Shown here piece by piece: positions 9,871-20,335 of a stretch of DNA of 64,000 nucleotides. Origin of the DNA: Pleurodeles waltl (Eukaryota; Chordata; Amphibia; Caudata; Salamandridae); contig NC_090451.1 of NCBI RefSeq assembly GCF_031143425.1, positions 662,622,575-662,686,574 of the forward strand, given 5' to 3'. The first letter of the stretch is position 1. Every line of letters begins with the position of its first letter. The notes under the pieces were generated by a model. It was not told where the DNA came from, searched no databases, and saw only the letters and a program-made list of their open reading frames with translations. The translations under genes were made by a program, and so were the position numbers.

Positions 9871-11085
9871 TTGTGTAATTTAAAGATGAACAGAAAAACT
9901 GTTGTTTATTAGATCAATATACATTAAAACAACCAATACCTCCTGCTCAAGACATTCTTACAGCTTTGGGGCCCTCAAACAGTCTGAATTGTAACACTTG
10001 CAGCAGTGTGATATTTGGTAGTTCTGTAGGTACTGTCATTGGCAGCACTGGTGTAATAATAGCCCCCACAGGCCCCACAGTGCGTGGGAGCACCCAAGCT
10101 CCATGGAACCCGTTCAGCACAGTATATGGTGTACAGGCATTAGGGCTCTGGCCTGAGAGCTCCTGACAGGGTGAGGGAGGTCTCCCCTCCTTGTACTTTG
10201 CAGGGGGGGAGGCTCTTAAGTTTTTAGCAGCACTTGCAGCGGCAATAGGTGGTGCAAACTGTGGTGGCCTTCCGACCAGGGCCCTGGAAATTATTCTGTT
10301 ACAAATTAAGTACTGCTTTAGGGAGGCATGCCCCTGATAAAGAGTTACCTAAGCTTACTGGGTCACAACTGCCCGCACAGTCTAATGGCCAGGTAGAGGG
10401 CTGGTCTGAACCGGGCAGGCATACCCCAGATAGCATGGCATCTGTCTTGCGGTGAGTTGCAAAGCTCCTTTCGCACCTGGCTAGCAGACAGGATAAGCCT
10501 TCCAATTCTAGGGTACCAATCAGTCCTTTGGCAAAATTCAACAGTGTTAGCACAGCTAATGCACACCTGCAAAAACAGGTGGCCGACTTATCAGAACAGA
10601 GAACAAAGCATGACATAGGGGGAAAAATATGAGGGCAAAGTAGGTGCTTCAAAAAATAAATATAAACCATCCCCTGTTAAGGGAAAAGCCGAAAAGAGTG
10701 CAGGGGTATCAACTGATCAGTCAGGGGGTGATAAAGAGAAGGTCATTGGTGGACATGAGACAATCCTTTCCAAGCCTGGTAAGCTTGCTATCCATGTGTC
10801 CAGTGCCCTTAAAGAAAAGATTTGGAGAGGATATGTTTTTGTGTTTTTTTTTCCCTGATTCAGGCCAGGAGGCGGGAGCTTGGAGAAAAGGAAAAGAGGG
10901 GCAAGAAATCTGCTAAGGATAAGAAGCCAAAAGTTGATGTAAATTTAGCAAACTGTTTTTTTGGGTTCAAAGTATATATGACAGTGATGATGGAGAAAAA
11001 AATTATAGCTGTCAGATCCAATGATTATTTTATGATAATAAAATCCTAAAGACATAGCACGATTACGGCGGCCCAGCTTGATTAG

Positions 11086-11093
11086 ACTATAAC
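11086..11093. repeat. Target duplication of MITE (actataac / actttaac)
   Basis: The left copy actataac (11086-11093) and right copy actttaac (11482-11489) differ at one base. In the gag reading the left copy encodes the end of a LDYN-like peptide and the sequence resumes with a NRDF-like peptide after the right copy. Confidence 0.75.
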
Positions 11094-11481
11094 CAGAGCC
11101 ACTGGAATTATGCAGCAGGAGAGGGCCAATTTATGCAGCAGGAAACTGCAAATTATGCAGCATAGTGCAGCACAATGTATAATAGTACTACTTAATTATC
11201 TTGTCTTTTTTAAACTTGGCAACACTGTCTGGGCATTGGTTGTACTGCATTTGTACCATTTTAATACCCAAGTACAGTAATAAGCAAAACAATTTGACAA
11301 GTCCAGCTTTGCAAAGGGCCTTTCACTGCAGTGCAACACGCCCTTGCATTTTCAGTAACTTTTGAACCTTGAGCTAGAAACAGATTATGCAGCAGGTGAT
11401 GGATTATGTGGCAAATGCAGCAGATTTATAATTATGTGAAAATCGCCACTGCCACACAATCGCATAATTCCAGTGGCCCTG
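11094..11481 (+). mobile_element. hAT MITE of the CAGGGCCACTGG family, copy 1 (388 bp)
   Basis: The left end is CAGAGCCACTGGAATTATGC and the right end is the reverse complement of CAGGGCCACTGGAATTATGC. It is flanked by an 8-bp duplication with one mismatch. The word ATTATG(C/T)(A/G)GCA recurs in both subterminal regions (near 11108, 11129, 11150 and 11385, 11401), as expected for transposase-binding repeats of hAT elements. It has no coding capacity. Three relatives occur at 18188, 41165 and 49136. Confidence 0.85.
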
Positions 11482-12148
11482 ACTTTAACCGTGATTTCCG
11501 TTGAGAAAGGGTGGACAATCCAGACATCGAGTGAGACCAGACCAAAGTTAATGTTTGCCCAGACTTGGTGCAACACAGGAGTTCGCTCAGGCAGTATTTC
11601 TTTCGCCTGCACCAACCAAGGGAGGATAAGAAGGGAATCTGTTGTGCTTTCAATAGGAAAGTGTGTTCATGCCTGGCTGGACCATGCAAGTTCAAACATG
11701 TTTGTTACTTCTGTGGACATCACTCCTAACCAAAGTTTGAATGTGTTAAAAGTGAAATAGAGAGAAGGATGGGTGGAGCAAAACCCGCCAGCTTGAATCA
11801 ACCTTTCCCACCCCAGTAAGATTAGACAGGCTCTTACATTGGCTCAATCTGTATCCCAACAGAAAAGCTGCCCAGACTCTGTACTTAGGTTTCTCCAGAG
11901 GTTTTAGGATAGCTGTTGAGGTGGTTAGCCCAGTCCCCACAGCAGGAACCAGTTATCGGTCAAAGGGCATGCATGGGCGATGCTGAATAAACTGAGCAAG
12001 GAGGGGAGAATTTCAGACCCCTTCGCTTCTCCCCTGTTTTATTACTGTGTATGATTTATGCTGGGAATTGTGCCCAAAAAGAATAAGGCCAGTTCAGGCT
12101 GACCCATTATCCATCAGCCCCAAACTTTTTTTTCTGTGAATTACGACA

Positions 12149-12800
12149 TTGACCCACCAAGTGTGCTCTGTTAGGTTTGCTCGAGTTGACCAGGCTTTAA
12201 TTAAACTGTGTGAGTTAGAGCCTGAAGCAAAAGTAGACAATGAATCCACCTTCAATTTGTTTTCAGTACACCCCGATGGATATCATTTTTGGGGTTTTCC
12301 ATTCAATATCTACTACAATGACAGGTGCGTGCGCCATGCCAAACTCTTATTCTGAGCAGATCAGTTCCTTCTTGGGGTGATTTTTTTCAGAAAGATCGGG
12401 TGTGTTATTGTGATCCATTACCTTGATGACTTACCTTTCCTGGTGGCAGCTAGTACTATAGAACATGGTTTAATGCTCGATTCCTTTGCGCCCTGCTACA
12501 AGATTCAGAGGTTTTCTTAGCAAAGGAGACAATAGGGGGCCCATCACCATGAATTACCTTCAGGGGATTGAAATCGATAATAACTTAGGGAATGCAGATT
12601 GCCACGGGATAAGATTATTGCTTTCATTCAATCAATTGAGCTGGTCCAGTCACACAAAAAGGACACACTACATCAACTTCAGGCATTGGAGAGACATTTG
12701 AATGTTGCCACACTGATTATTCCCATGGCCCATGCTAAGCTAGGTCTTTGGCTGCCTTGCTACAAAAGCAGCATCATACCCGGCTAACTGCTGAGGTAAA
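12149..12800 (+). pseudogene. DIRS reverse transcriptase relic
   Basis: The frame from 12149 includes FNLFSVHPDGYHFWGFPFNI, corresponding to the conserved VHPD...LLGF.F block of DIRS/Ngaro reverse transcriptases. The same frame contains a stop at about 12353 and then IHYLDDLPFL at 12413-12442, the catalytic YLDD motif with both aspartates intact (12419-12430). Downstream sequence near 12556 (LQGIEIDNNLG) fits the primer-grip side of the domain. Stops and frame changes make it non-functional. Confidence 0.75.
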
Positions 12801-12879
12801 AGAAGACCCCAAGACCTGGTATAGTTTTTTGGTGCAATTTATTGATTACGTGATTTGGCCTATCGCTCCGGTGTCCAGG

Positions 12880-13270
12880 ATAGTGTTGGGTCTGTACACT
12901 GATGTTGCAGGCAGCATAGCATTTGGGGACATATTAGGGAGTCAGTGGTATAGGGTGGATTGGCCTCTGTCTTTGAAAGTGTCAGGCCTTACAAATCCTT
13001 TTTGAAACATTTTCCGATAATTGCAGCAGTGTCCATTTGGGCGAGCATTTTCACATACAGCTCTGTAATATTTTGGTCAGACAACATGTCTGTGGTTGAA
13101 GCAATCAACAGGTAGACGGCCTCTTGTCCTTATGTTATGTGATTACTGAAGTGGTTTGTCCTTCTCTGCTTGAGACTTAATGTAACTTTTAAGACGTGAC
13201 TTGTGCCGGTGGTGTTTTATGAGAAAGCTGATGCATTGTCACACTCCAAGATGCAGGATTTCAAGATGTA
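12880..13270 (+). pseudogene. DIRS RNase H relic
   Basis: Near 12885 the peptide LGLYTDVAGSIAFG carries the first catalytic aspartate context (TD.(A/S)GS.(A/G)FG). After a frame change, 13074-13112 reads WSDNMSVVEAINR, equivalent to the CDN..VV..IN block, and is followed directly by a stop at 13113. The spacing from the YLDD motif is as expected for a DIRS polyprotein. Confidence 0.75.
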
Positions 13271-13290
13271 TATCCAGATGACAAGATGTC

Positions 13291-14210
13291 TTGAAGGTCT
13301 GTGGGGGATTGGTATTGTGTCCTGTCAGAATTGGTGGCAGCCTGGCTGTCTATAGGCATACACGTGGTGCATACGAAAGAGCCTTTCACCATAACATAAT
13401 TTTCTTTGTCAGGAGCAGCAAGGCGGTGACTTTCTCTAAGTTCAGTGCTTGTACATGTTTCTTGGTGAACTGTGAGGACAGGGTTGGTCAGTTGCCTACA
13501 GAACGGCTCGGATCACAGCCATTGGTTTCTTCACAAAGCTACCTTGAGTTTGGGTTATGTCAAGTAGATTTTGGCTCAAAAAGAACTGATGAGCTTGGCA
13601 ACAATTGCATAATAAAGATGATGCACGACCCCTCTATGCAACTAAGGTTAGCACAATTGTATCTCACTTACACATGGTGTGCAGTACACCTTAGGAGGTA
13701 CTGGTGTTCACTGCTGCTTTTCTGGTGGTCTTTTATGGGTCCTTCTGAGTAAGTCAGTTAGTGGGACAGTCTAAACAGGATCAGACTGGAGGGGTTGCAG
13801 CTGCAGGACGTGCATATCTATGATGGGAAGTTGACTATCCATCTGGCTCAGTCCAAAAGTGATCATTTGAGACAATAAGTGATCAATGAGTTGGCGCCAG
13901 CCTTCTCTTCAGTGATTTGTCTTTACGCGCATCTGCAGGCATCCCTGTCAGTTGGAACAGGGAAGAGCGAAAGAACTATCGGCCCTGGTTGCCCGTGTGG
14001 CAGGATAGTATTCTACACCAACTGCTAATTTTTAAGGTTAACACACGGCTGCAGCATTATGTTCAGGACAGCACTGCGGTGGCCAGACAGGCTTCATTCT
14101 GCAAGGACCTTTCATACCGGGTTGGGGGTGTAGGCTCACAATTTCACTGTGCACTTGAGGACTTGGGGCTGTAGCTCCCCGTCACGTGGCAAGGAGTACC
14201 CCCCTGATTC
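13291..14210 (+). pseudogene. DIRS tyrosine recombinase-like relic
   Basis: A 153-codon frame (13291-13752) ends in RRYWCSLLLFWWSFMGPSE, comparable to the conserved FRAA...AFFG.LR.SE helix of DIRS recombinases. Further on, about 13796-13867 reads LQLQDVHIYDGKLTIHLAQS then KSDH, comparable to the beta-strand block with SKTD. The C-terminal catalytic H-x-x-R and tyrosine cannot be recognised (a HNFTVHL-like stretch near 14141 may be what is left). Assignment depends on order and position more than on intact motifs. Confidence 0.55.
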
Positions 14211-14734
14211 CTGGTGGTGGGGAGGAGTGGGATCCCTGCAGGTGTCCAGTTAGACGGGGGTCAGGGAACCACCCGTCAGGGATGCAGGTGGTTTCACCTT
14301 TGTGCTTCTGGTAGACTGAGTTCAAAAATGGGCCTGAACTGTATGTAATCATATCCTGCCATCATAAATGTATATGTAAATGCATCTGTTACGCAGTAGC
14401 ATTCCATTTGCTATGATCTGTGATAAGATAAAATGTTATATTGTTTCCTTATTGTATTATCTTGAATTAACAACGATAAGATGTGTGCTGTTGATGTTAT
14501 GTTTGTGCTAATGAACATGACGTTTGTGTACCCAAGCCAGAGAGAACAGCTTCAAATCACATCTTTTCATTGATTTGGGTCAGTTGGAGGGAGCCCGATC
14601 CATCCGTGGGGGCCTCCTGGGCCTATGAACAAAGCACTCCCTAGTAGGGGTGAGCTAAAAAAAATAGTAGGATTGCCTAACGATGCCATGTCATCTGTAC
14701 ATCACTTTTTCATCGAATGGACTTTGCTTTTACA
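14211..14734. other. No gene seen
   Basis: Follows the DIRS relic and may contain its 3' terminal sequence, but no inverted or direct terminal repeat could be matched to the 5' side. Confidence 0.35.
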
Positions 14735-14740
14735 ATACAG

Positions 14741-14760
14741 TGCATTCTGGGAGATGTAGT
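14741..14760 (-). promoter_or_regulatory. Strong ZNF143/Staf-like site in copy B
   Basis: TGCATTCTGGGAGATGTAGT, read on the minus strand as ACTACATCTCCCAGAATGCA, is an almost ideal match to the extended ZNF143/Staf site. It lies in the right module of the composite repeat, at the position where copy A has a weaker form. Confidence 0.55.
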
Positions 14761-14878
14761 CTTAGTTCATTTTCACAGGGCCAATTGGATCAACATACCT
14801 GCTAACAATAAATTGTTAATGCAAAGCCCTGGAATGGAAAAGTGGTGTCTCAGTGATCTGGTGACCCTAAAAAACAAG

Positions 14879-14932
14879 CACTGGCAAAGCCAATAGGTTA
14901 CACTTATGAAAGAGGTACTGGCTTTGCCAATG
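14879..14932. repeat. Hairpin at the array-flank junction
   Basis: Arms CACTGGCAAAGCCAATA and TACTGGCTTTGCCAATG pair with few mismatches around a loop of about 20 bases. Copies A (8428-8464) and C (40113-40175) carry diverged versions at the same position. Confidence 0.6.
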
Positions 14933-14984
14933 TGTTTTAGCCATGATGTACACCAGTGTGGCTTCTGTTCAGCATGGCTAAATG

Positions 14985-16306
14985 TAAGTGGTGTAGATGG
15001 CAGTGGCGTGGAGTTGAGTTGAGTGGGAGAGAGTGTTGTAGAGTTGAGTGGGAGGGAGTGTTGTGTATTGGAGTGGCATAGTGTGGAGTCGAGTAGAGTG
15101 GCATACACTGGAGTGGCACAGAGTAGAGTGGCATACACTGGAGTGGCATAGAGAAGAGTGGACGGGTGTAGAGTACATTAGTGTAGAGTTTTGCAGAGTT
15201 TAGTGGCATAGAGTTTAGTGACATTCAATTCAGCAGCGTACAATGCAGCTTTGTAGAATGCAGTGGCTTAGATCAGAGTGGTGCATAGTAGAGTGCAGTG
15301 GTGTGGAGTGGCACAGAGTGGAGTGACACGGAGTGGTGGAGTGGCACTGAGTAGAGTGGAGCAGAGTAGGGTGCTGTAGAGTAGAATGGCATAGAATGGA
15401 GTGGTGTAGAGTGGTGCAGAGTGGCATGAAGTAGAGCTGAGTGATGCAGAGGGCAGTGGCGTAGAGTTGCATGGCGTAGAGTGGGGCAAAGGAGAGTAGC
15501 ATAGAATGGTGCAGAGTAGAGTTTTGTGCCGTAGAGTGCAGTGCTATATAGTCCAGTGGTGTAGAGTGGAGGAGCATAGAGTTGAGAAGTGCAGAGTAGA
15601 GTGGTATAGAGTTCAGTGACAGAGAGTGCAAAGCTGCAGAGTAGAGTGTCAGAGTGCAGAGAGGTACAGTGGAGTAGCATGGTGTAGACAGCTCTGGCAT
15701 AGGGTATAGTGGTTAAGAGCAGAGTGGTGTAAAGTAAAGTGGCATACAGTGGAGCAGTACAGTGAGGAGTAGAGTGCAGTGGCGTGCAGTATGATTGCTT
15801 CAGAATAGAGTGAAGTGGTGTAGAGTGGAATGGTGCAGAGTGGAACACAGTTGCCTAGAGTGGCATAGAGTGAAGCGGTGTAGAGTACAGTGGCATCAAG
15901 TGCATAGTAGACTAGAGTGGCGTACAGTGGATTGGCGTAGAGTGTAGGGGCATAGAGTTGAGTGTTATAGAGTAAAGTGCATTGGCATAGAGTATATTGG
16001 CATAGAGTGCAGTGTTGCAGAGTGGTGTAGAGTGAAGTTGTGCAGTGTAGATTGGTGTGGCCTAGACTGGAGTGGTGTAGAGAGCAGCAGCAAAGAGTGC
16101 ACTGGTGTACAGTAGAGTGGCGAAAAATACATTGCCATAGAGTACAGTGGTAAAGGGTAGAGTAGACAGCCATAGCTTAAAGTAGAGTGCAGTGGTGTAG
16201 GATGGAGTAGTGCAGAGTGCAGTGGCATGGAGTGGTGTAAAGTGGAGTGGTGCAGAGTGGAGAGCAGTGGTGTGGCGTGGTGGAGAGCAGAGTGGCGTAG
16301 AATGGG
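14985..16306 (-). repeat. Degenerate pentanucleotide array, copy B
   Basis: On the plus strand the words are GAGTG, GCATA, GTGTA, GAGTA, for example 'gagtggcatagagtgcagtg'. On the minus strand they equal the CCACT/CTATG words of copy A. Long minus-strand frames of up to 191 residues are artefacts of the 5-nt period. The order of variants is collinear with copies A and C. Confidence 0.9.
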
Positions 16307-17010
16307 GTATTCATGGTTTGGTAGCTCACTGCCATTACAGACAACAGATTTACAATTGAAATGACCATTACATTTGCACAGGCAAACAGTTTTACTAATA
16401 AACCTATAACAGAGCACGGATGACAATGGGTTGAATTTGCATCACCTAGTGTAATGATTTGTTTCGATTATATTAAAGTATTTTTTTTCAATACACTTCA
16501 GAAATAACAAAACTTGGGCTTCATTTATGAACCTAATTCTGATATATTCTGAAATACTTACACAGTTCATTTAAATGCTGTCACGTGCTAGATGAAAATT
16601 CTGTCTCACCCCCAGTATTCAGCAAGATTGTCACATAAATTCTCTCACTTTGAAGTCAGAGAAAGAAAAGTAAACAAGCACCCTCAGAGACAGTGCCAGG
16701 CATTTGACCTCAGTCTTTGAATGCACACCAAATGAGACGAGATGCGAAAAAGATTTACCAGCCTGTTTACAGAAAGGGGGGCTTGGAAGGATACTGTAGA
16801 TAAGGTTTGGGCAAGGGACAGCACGTACTCAAGCTGGACAGCCTAAAACAAATAAGGCCAGCACATGAAAAGCATGAAAATGTGAGTTACAAACCACAAA
16901 GCCATTGGCAAGTAACAGGCAGAATGCATTTCTAGTTCAGCTTTCTGAATGCCCTCAAGATGTCTTCAGCAAACTAGACAGCTGTGCTGTCTTGTAGACA
17001 GCGACTTAAT

Positions 17011-18187
17011 GAGGCGCATTAAGCACAGAAATAGTCGTTTTCTCTGCTTTAATGTTTCCACAAAGGAGTGTTCATTTGGGAATTGTTTTGGGAGGTCAAG
17101 GGGATTGCAACAAACAGTTTACAGTGGCAAATGTTGTTGTACAGCATTATATTTTAAACAAATACACATGACATTTTAATAAGGAGTGCACAGTGCCACC
17201 AGGCACATGCCTTGTCTCTCATCACTTCCTTGGTGCGCCTTGGGCCAGCACCGTTCACGTCCCCAGAGTCCCACCCATGCCAGTGCCAGGGTATCTACCG
17301 TCCTTTCCCCGTCATAAGTTCCATTATGATGCAGCTAGCTAGATGTGAAGCAGAAATCGATAAATGCAAATAAACTAATCTTAATGCAAATTAGATTTTC
17401 CGGTTGAACAACTAAAAAACACATATTTGTGGTCCCAGATGTTTGGGGTTTAATATATCAATTTAGGGCGAGGCTACCAGGCCTTCAGAGAGAAGCAGCC
17501 AGGCTAAGGGATCTCTCGGCTGACCTGTGTACTCTGTTGTGCAAATAAGGGTGTTGTCAAGAGCACTTGCACGTGGGCGGTAAGTTTCGATTGGTGCGGT
17601 TGGATCTCGTTCACTTTTGCAACTCACTGTGCGAAGCTCTGACGTCAGGCGTTACGTCAAGCGTTTGTGCGTCACCACGCTGATTAGCTGCCACTTGTGC
17701 CAAGAGTGAGGAAGTCAGCCTTGAAGGGAAGAGTGCTTTATAGGCTGCCCTAAACAAGGTGCAGCAACGCCACACAAAACCTAAAGCAGAGGACATCAAG
17801 TTTCGTTTACTACACATTTCAAAGAGAAATGCTTTAAGACAGTCACATCCGTGTATAGTCACGTTCATCACATTGTGCATGTAAAGGAGGCACGGTCGGA
17901 CTGGGGCAGAAAATAATCCCAAAATAAAAGTGAATCCGATGGCTAAAGAACTGGCACATGTTTTCAAACTGGAGCGGTTTTAAATTTGTGAAGACATGCT
18001 ATACAAATATTTTGTACCGTTCTGAAGACTGCGTGGATTGGAGCTTGCGAAGGGCAATATTTGATGTAATATCAGGGAAATTAACAGTAAAACCGGCAGC
18101 TCAGACCATAGAACAGGGTCATAAAGAGACAAAAAGCAGCCCACTTACTGGCCTGCCATGCCAGCCCTGCGGACACAGACCAATTGC
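17011..18187. other. No gene seen; small cluster of CRE-like words at 17640-17674
   Basis: No domain or repeat is recognised. Three CREB/AP-1-family words lie within 35 bp: TGACGTCA (17640-17647), TTACGTCA (17652-17659) and TGCGTCA (17668-17674). The local sequence is richer in CpG than its surroundings. There is no adjacent exon, so regulatory meaning is speculative. Confidence 0.35.
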
Positions 18188-18589
18188 CGGGGCCACTGGA
18201 ACTACGCAATTCTGAAACCGCATCTGTTTTTTGCATCCTTATGGATTTGCAGCATTTGTAACATACTTCATCATTTACTGCATAATCTGCAGATGTTAAC
18301 AAAAAAAAGTTTCTAGTGCAAACGGATCAATAGCTGCTGCTCACAGTGGAAGGCCCTTTGCAAAGGTTAACAGGTCATCTTTCAGTTGCTTAGTTCTGCA
18401 TTTGGTTGTGAAGCTTTAACAAGGTGAAATCTTTGCCCAGACATTATAACTATGTGTAAAATGACAAAATAATGAAGTACTACTCTAAAAAAGTGAAACA
18501 TTATGCCACATAATTTGCCTTTTCTTGCAATTTAATCAAATCGGACACATAATTTAGTACTCTCTTTTCGCATAATTCCAATGGACCTG
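18188..18589 (-). mobile_element. hAT MITE of the CAGGGCCACTGG family, copy 2 (402 bp)
   Basis: The left end is CGGGGCCACTGGAACTACGC and the right end is the reverse complement of CAGGTCCATTGGAATTATGC. Internal landmarks shared with copy 4 in the same orientation are 'aaggccctttgcaaag' and 'tttgcccagacattat' (copy 4: 'aatgcccagatagtgt'). Flanks do not give a convincing 8-bp duplication (ccaattgc against cttattgg), so this copy is old or the ends have moved. Confidence 0.75.
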
Positions 18590-19160
18590 CTTATTGGCCA
18601 GTCCTACTCTGAAAAGAGGTCTGACAAAGATGGCCTTTCTTTGTTGGCCAGGACTCTTATACAGTGGTGCCTCTAGAAGTGGATTTTTAGAGGTCCGGTG
18701 GACACATTGGGCCACACATAAAACTTGCGGACCGCCTTCTAAGGCCACTTTTAAAGAGTGTGTGCGTGTATATATCATATATATTTTGTGTATATTTCAG
18801 ACAAAATGTTATCTGCTGCAATTTATGCAAATAAACAAATAAACTGAACCCGTAGCAGGTCATATTGTGTGATATAAATATATATAGAGCTGTGATAAAA
18901 GTGCTTTGTAATATATGTGCATATCTATGCTCCAGATTTTAAATAGGGCTATGTATGTAAGTATAGCTATAGATGTACACATACATACAAAGACAGATTT
19001 AAAAATGTATATTATTATGCTTCCTCGTCAAGTAATACCCATAGTCCGAAGGAGGTAGTCCACTTGTTGAGGTTGGCCCTACTGTACCTCTGTATTGACA
19101 TACTTAATCTTCTCTACAGATTTGAAGATTTTAATTTTAAAAAAATGTGGTTTTGCAGAC
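18590..19160. other. AT-rich spacer, no gene seen
   Basis: Contains short TATATA-type runs around 18768-18785 and 18876-18890 and 'acatacatac' words near 18976. No coding or transposon signal is recognised. Confidence 0.4.
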
Positions 19161-19164
19161 AATG

Positions 19165-20335
19165 GCATTTGTACAAATGAATGTGAACGGCATGGCGTGC
19201 TGTTTGCAAGTGGTAGTCTGCTGATGTTCGGAGTGCAATATGAGAGTGCAAGTCTACGGAGCAAGGAGTGTTGTGCGAGAGTGCAGGCCTCAGATTCATG
19301 GAGTGCTGGGGGCGAGTGCATGTTCAGTGATGATTGGAGTCTTGTGTAAAAGTGCAGGTCCCTGATGCATGAGTTGCTGTGATTGTGTGTATGCAGACTT
19401 GCAAACATCTGAACACTTTGCTGTGTGAGAGAAGGTGGTGGGGCCTTGGATGGGCAGGGTTTTGTGTTGAGCACTGCTTGTGAGGCACTTCCACCCACCC
19501 AAAAGTGAAAATCATAGATGATTTCCAGTCTTTCACCAATGTCCTGGGGGGTTTTCACAACCTGTAATGGACATCAGCTGTGCAGAGACCCGAACTGGAA
19601 ATCCACTTAATGCAGGTTTCCTGCTCAATTTTTGATCACCATGTGCTATCGACTCCACACCGGTGACCATGAGATGGGAGTATTATTGTGTGGCACACTA
19701 CTTGTTGAGGGGCCTGTGCGTGGTAGGTGTACTTAAAGTGCTGTGCAACTGTGCATGTCTGGTGATGCATGGAGTGCTTTGTGATAGCGCATTTTTGATG
19801 ATGCAGAGTGCATGTTCAGTAATGCTTGAAGTGCTGTTACTGTGTGCATGCCAGTTGATATGTAAAGTGCTGTGTGAGTGGACATAGCTAGTCATGCCCA
19901 ATAATGCATGAAGGGCTTTGTGATAGTACACGTTTAAGGATGCAAGAACCATGTGTTAGGGTGCTGGTTCGGTGATGATGGAGGGCTGTAGGGAAGTGCA
20001 TGTTTGGTGAGACTATAAGTGATGTTTGTGAGTGCATGCCAGGTGATGTGTAAAGTGCTGTGTGAGTGGACATAGCTGGAACATGCCTGGTAATGCATGG
20101 AGTGCTTCGTAAAAGTGCATGTCTGATGATGCATGGAGTGCTTTGTAATTGTACATGCCGGATAATGCAAGGAGTGTGTGGGCGGATGCTGGTTTGGTGA
20201 CGCATGGGGGGCTGTGGGGAAGTGCATGTTTGGCGATGCATGAAGTGCTGTGTGCGAGTGCATGACTGGTGATCCAGGGGGTGCTGTGTGAACGTGCATG
20301 GATGGTGTCATGTGGAGTGCTGAGCACTTGACCAC
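19165..20335 (+). repeat. Degenerate 36-bp minisatellite
   Basis: The unit approximates TGCATGTTTGGTGATGCATG followed by AAGTGCTGTGTGAGAG. It is clearest at 20110-20320, where six successive units of about 36 bp follow one another. Units differ at many positions, so the array is old. 36 is a multiple of three, which explains the long minus-strand frames rich in H, T, S and P. These are artefacts. Confidence 0.8.

Larger units (their letters stand above)
10330..11760 (+). pseudogene. DIRS gag relic
   Basis: A readable stretch near 10730-10960 gives peptides like KEKVIGGHETILSKPGKLAI and, in another frame, ARRRELGEKEKRGKKSAKDK. A stretch near 10968-11035 reads KVYMTVMMEKKIIAV. These match the general layout of DIRS gag as I know it. 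After the MITE, 11640-11726 gives a cysteine/histidine cluster, CCAFNRKVCSCLAGPCKFKH then VCYFCGHH, a zinc-binding knuckle, followed by a stop. Frames are broken several times. The start of gag is a guess. Confidence 0.6.
10330..14210 (+). mobile_element. DIRS-type tyrosine-recombinase retrotransposon relic
   Basis: Fragments of the expected gene order appear on the plus strand: gag-like (10330-11760), reverse transcriptase (about 12150-12800), RNase H (12880-13270) and a tyrosine-recombinase-like domain (13600-14200). The frames shift several times and contain stops, so the element is dead. DIRS elements replicate by reverse transcription and integrate with a tyrosine recombinase, giving no target duplication. 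I could not find their inverted terminal repeats. The relic is interrupted by the MITE at 11094-11481. DIRS elements are known to be numerous in salamander genomes. Confidence 0.8.
14735..17010 (-). repeat. Composite pentamer-array repeat, copy B (inverted)
   Basis: Read on the minus strand it has the same part order as copy A: left module 16827-17010, second module 16310-16760, array 14985-16306, right module 14735-14984. It lacks the 533-bp transposon present in copy A and so preserves the empty site at 16661-16668. Together with copy A it makes a large inverted pair separated by about 6 kb. Sequence divergence between arms is substantial, so recent palindrome formation is unlikely. Confidence 0.85.

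Noticed and set aside
14937..16426. Long minus-strand frames (up to 191 codons) rich in L, H, S, T
   Set aside because: A 5-nt repeat lacking stop-forming words in these frames gives long open frames by construction. The same applies to 7129-8152.
5949..17010. A recent large palindrome formed by copies A and B
   Set aside because: The arms are considerably diverged, differ by an insertion, and a third copy exists elsewhere, so separate dispersal is the simpler reading.
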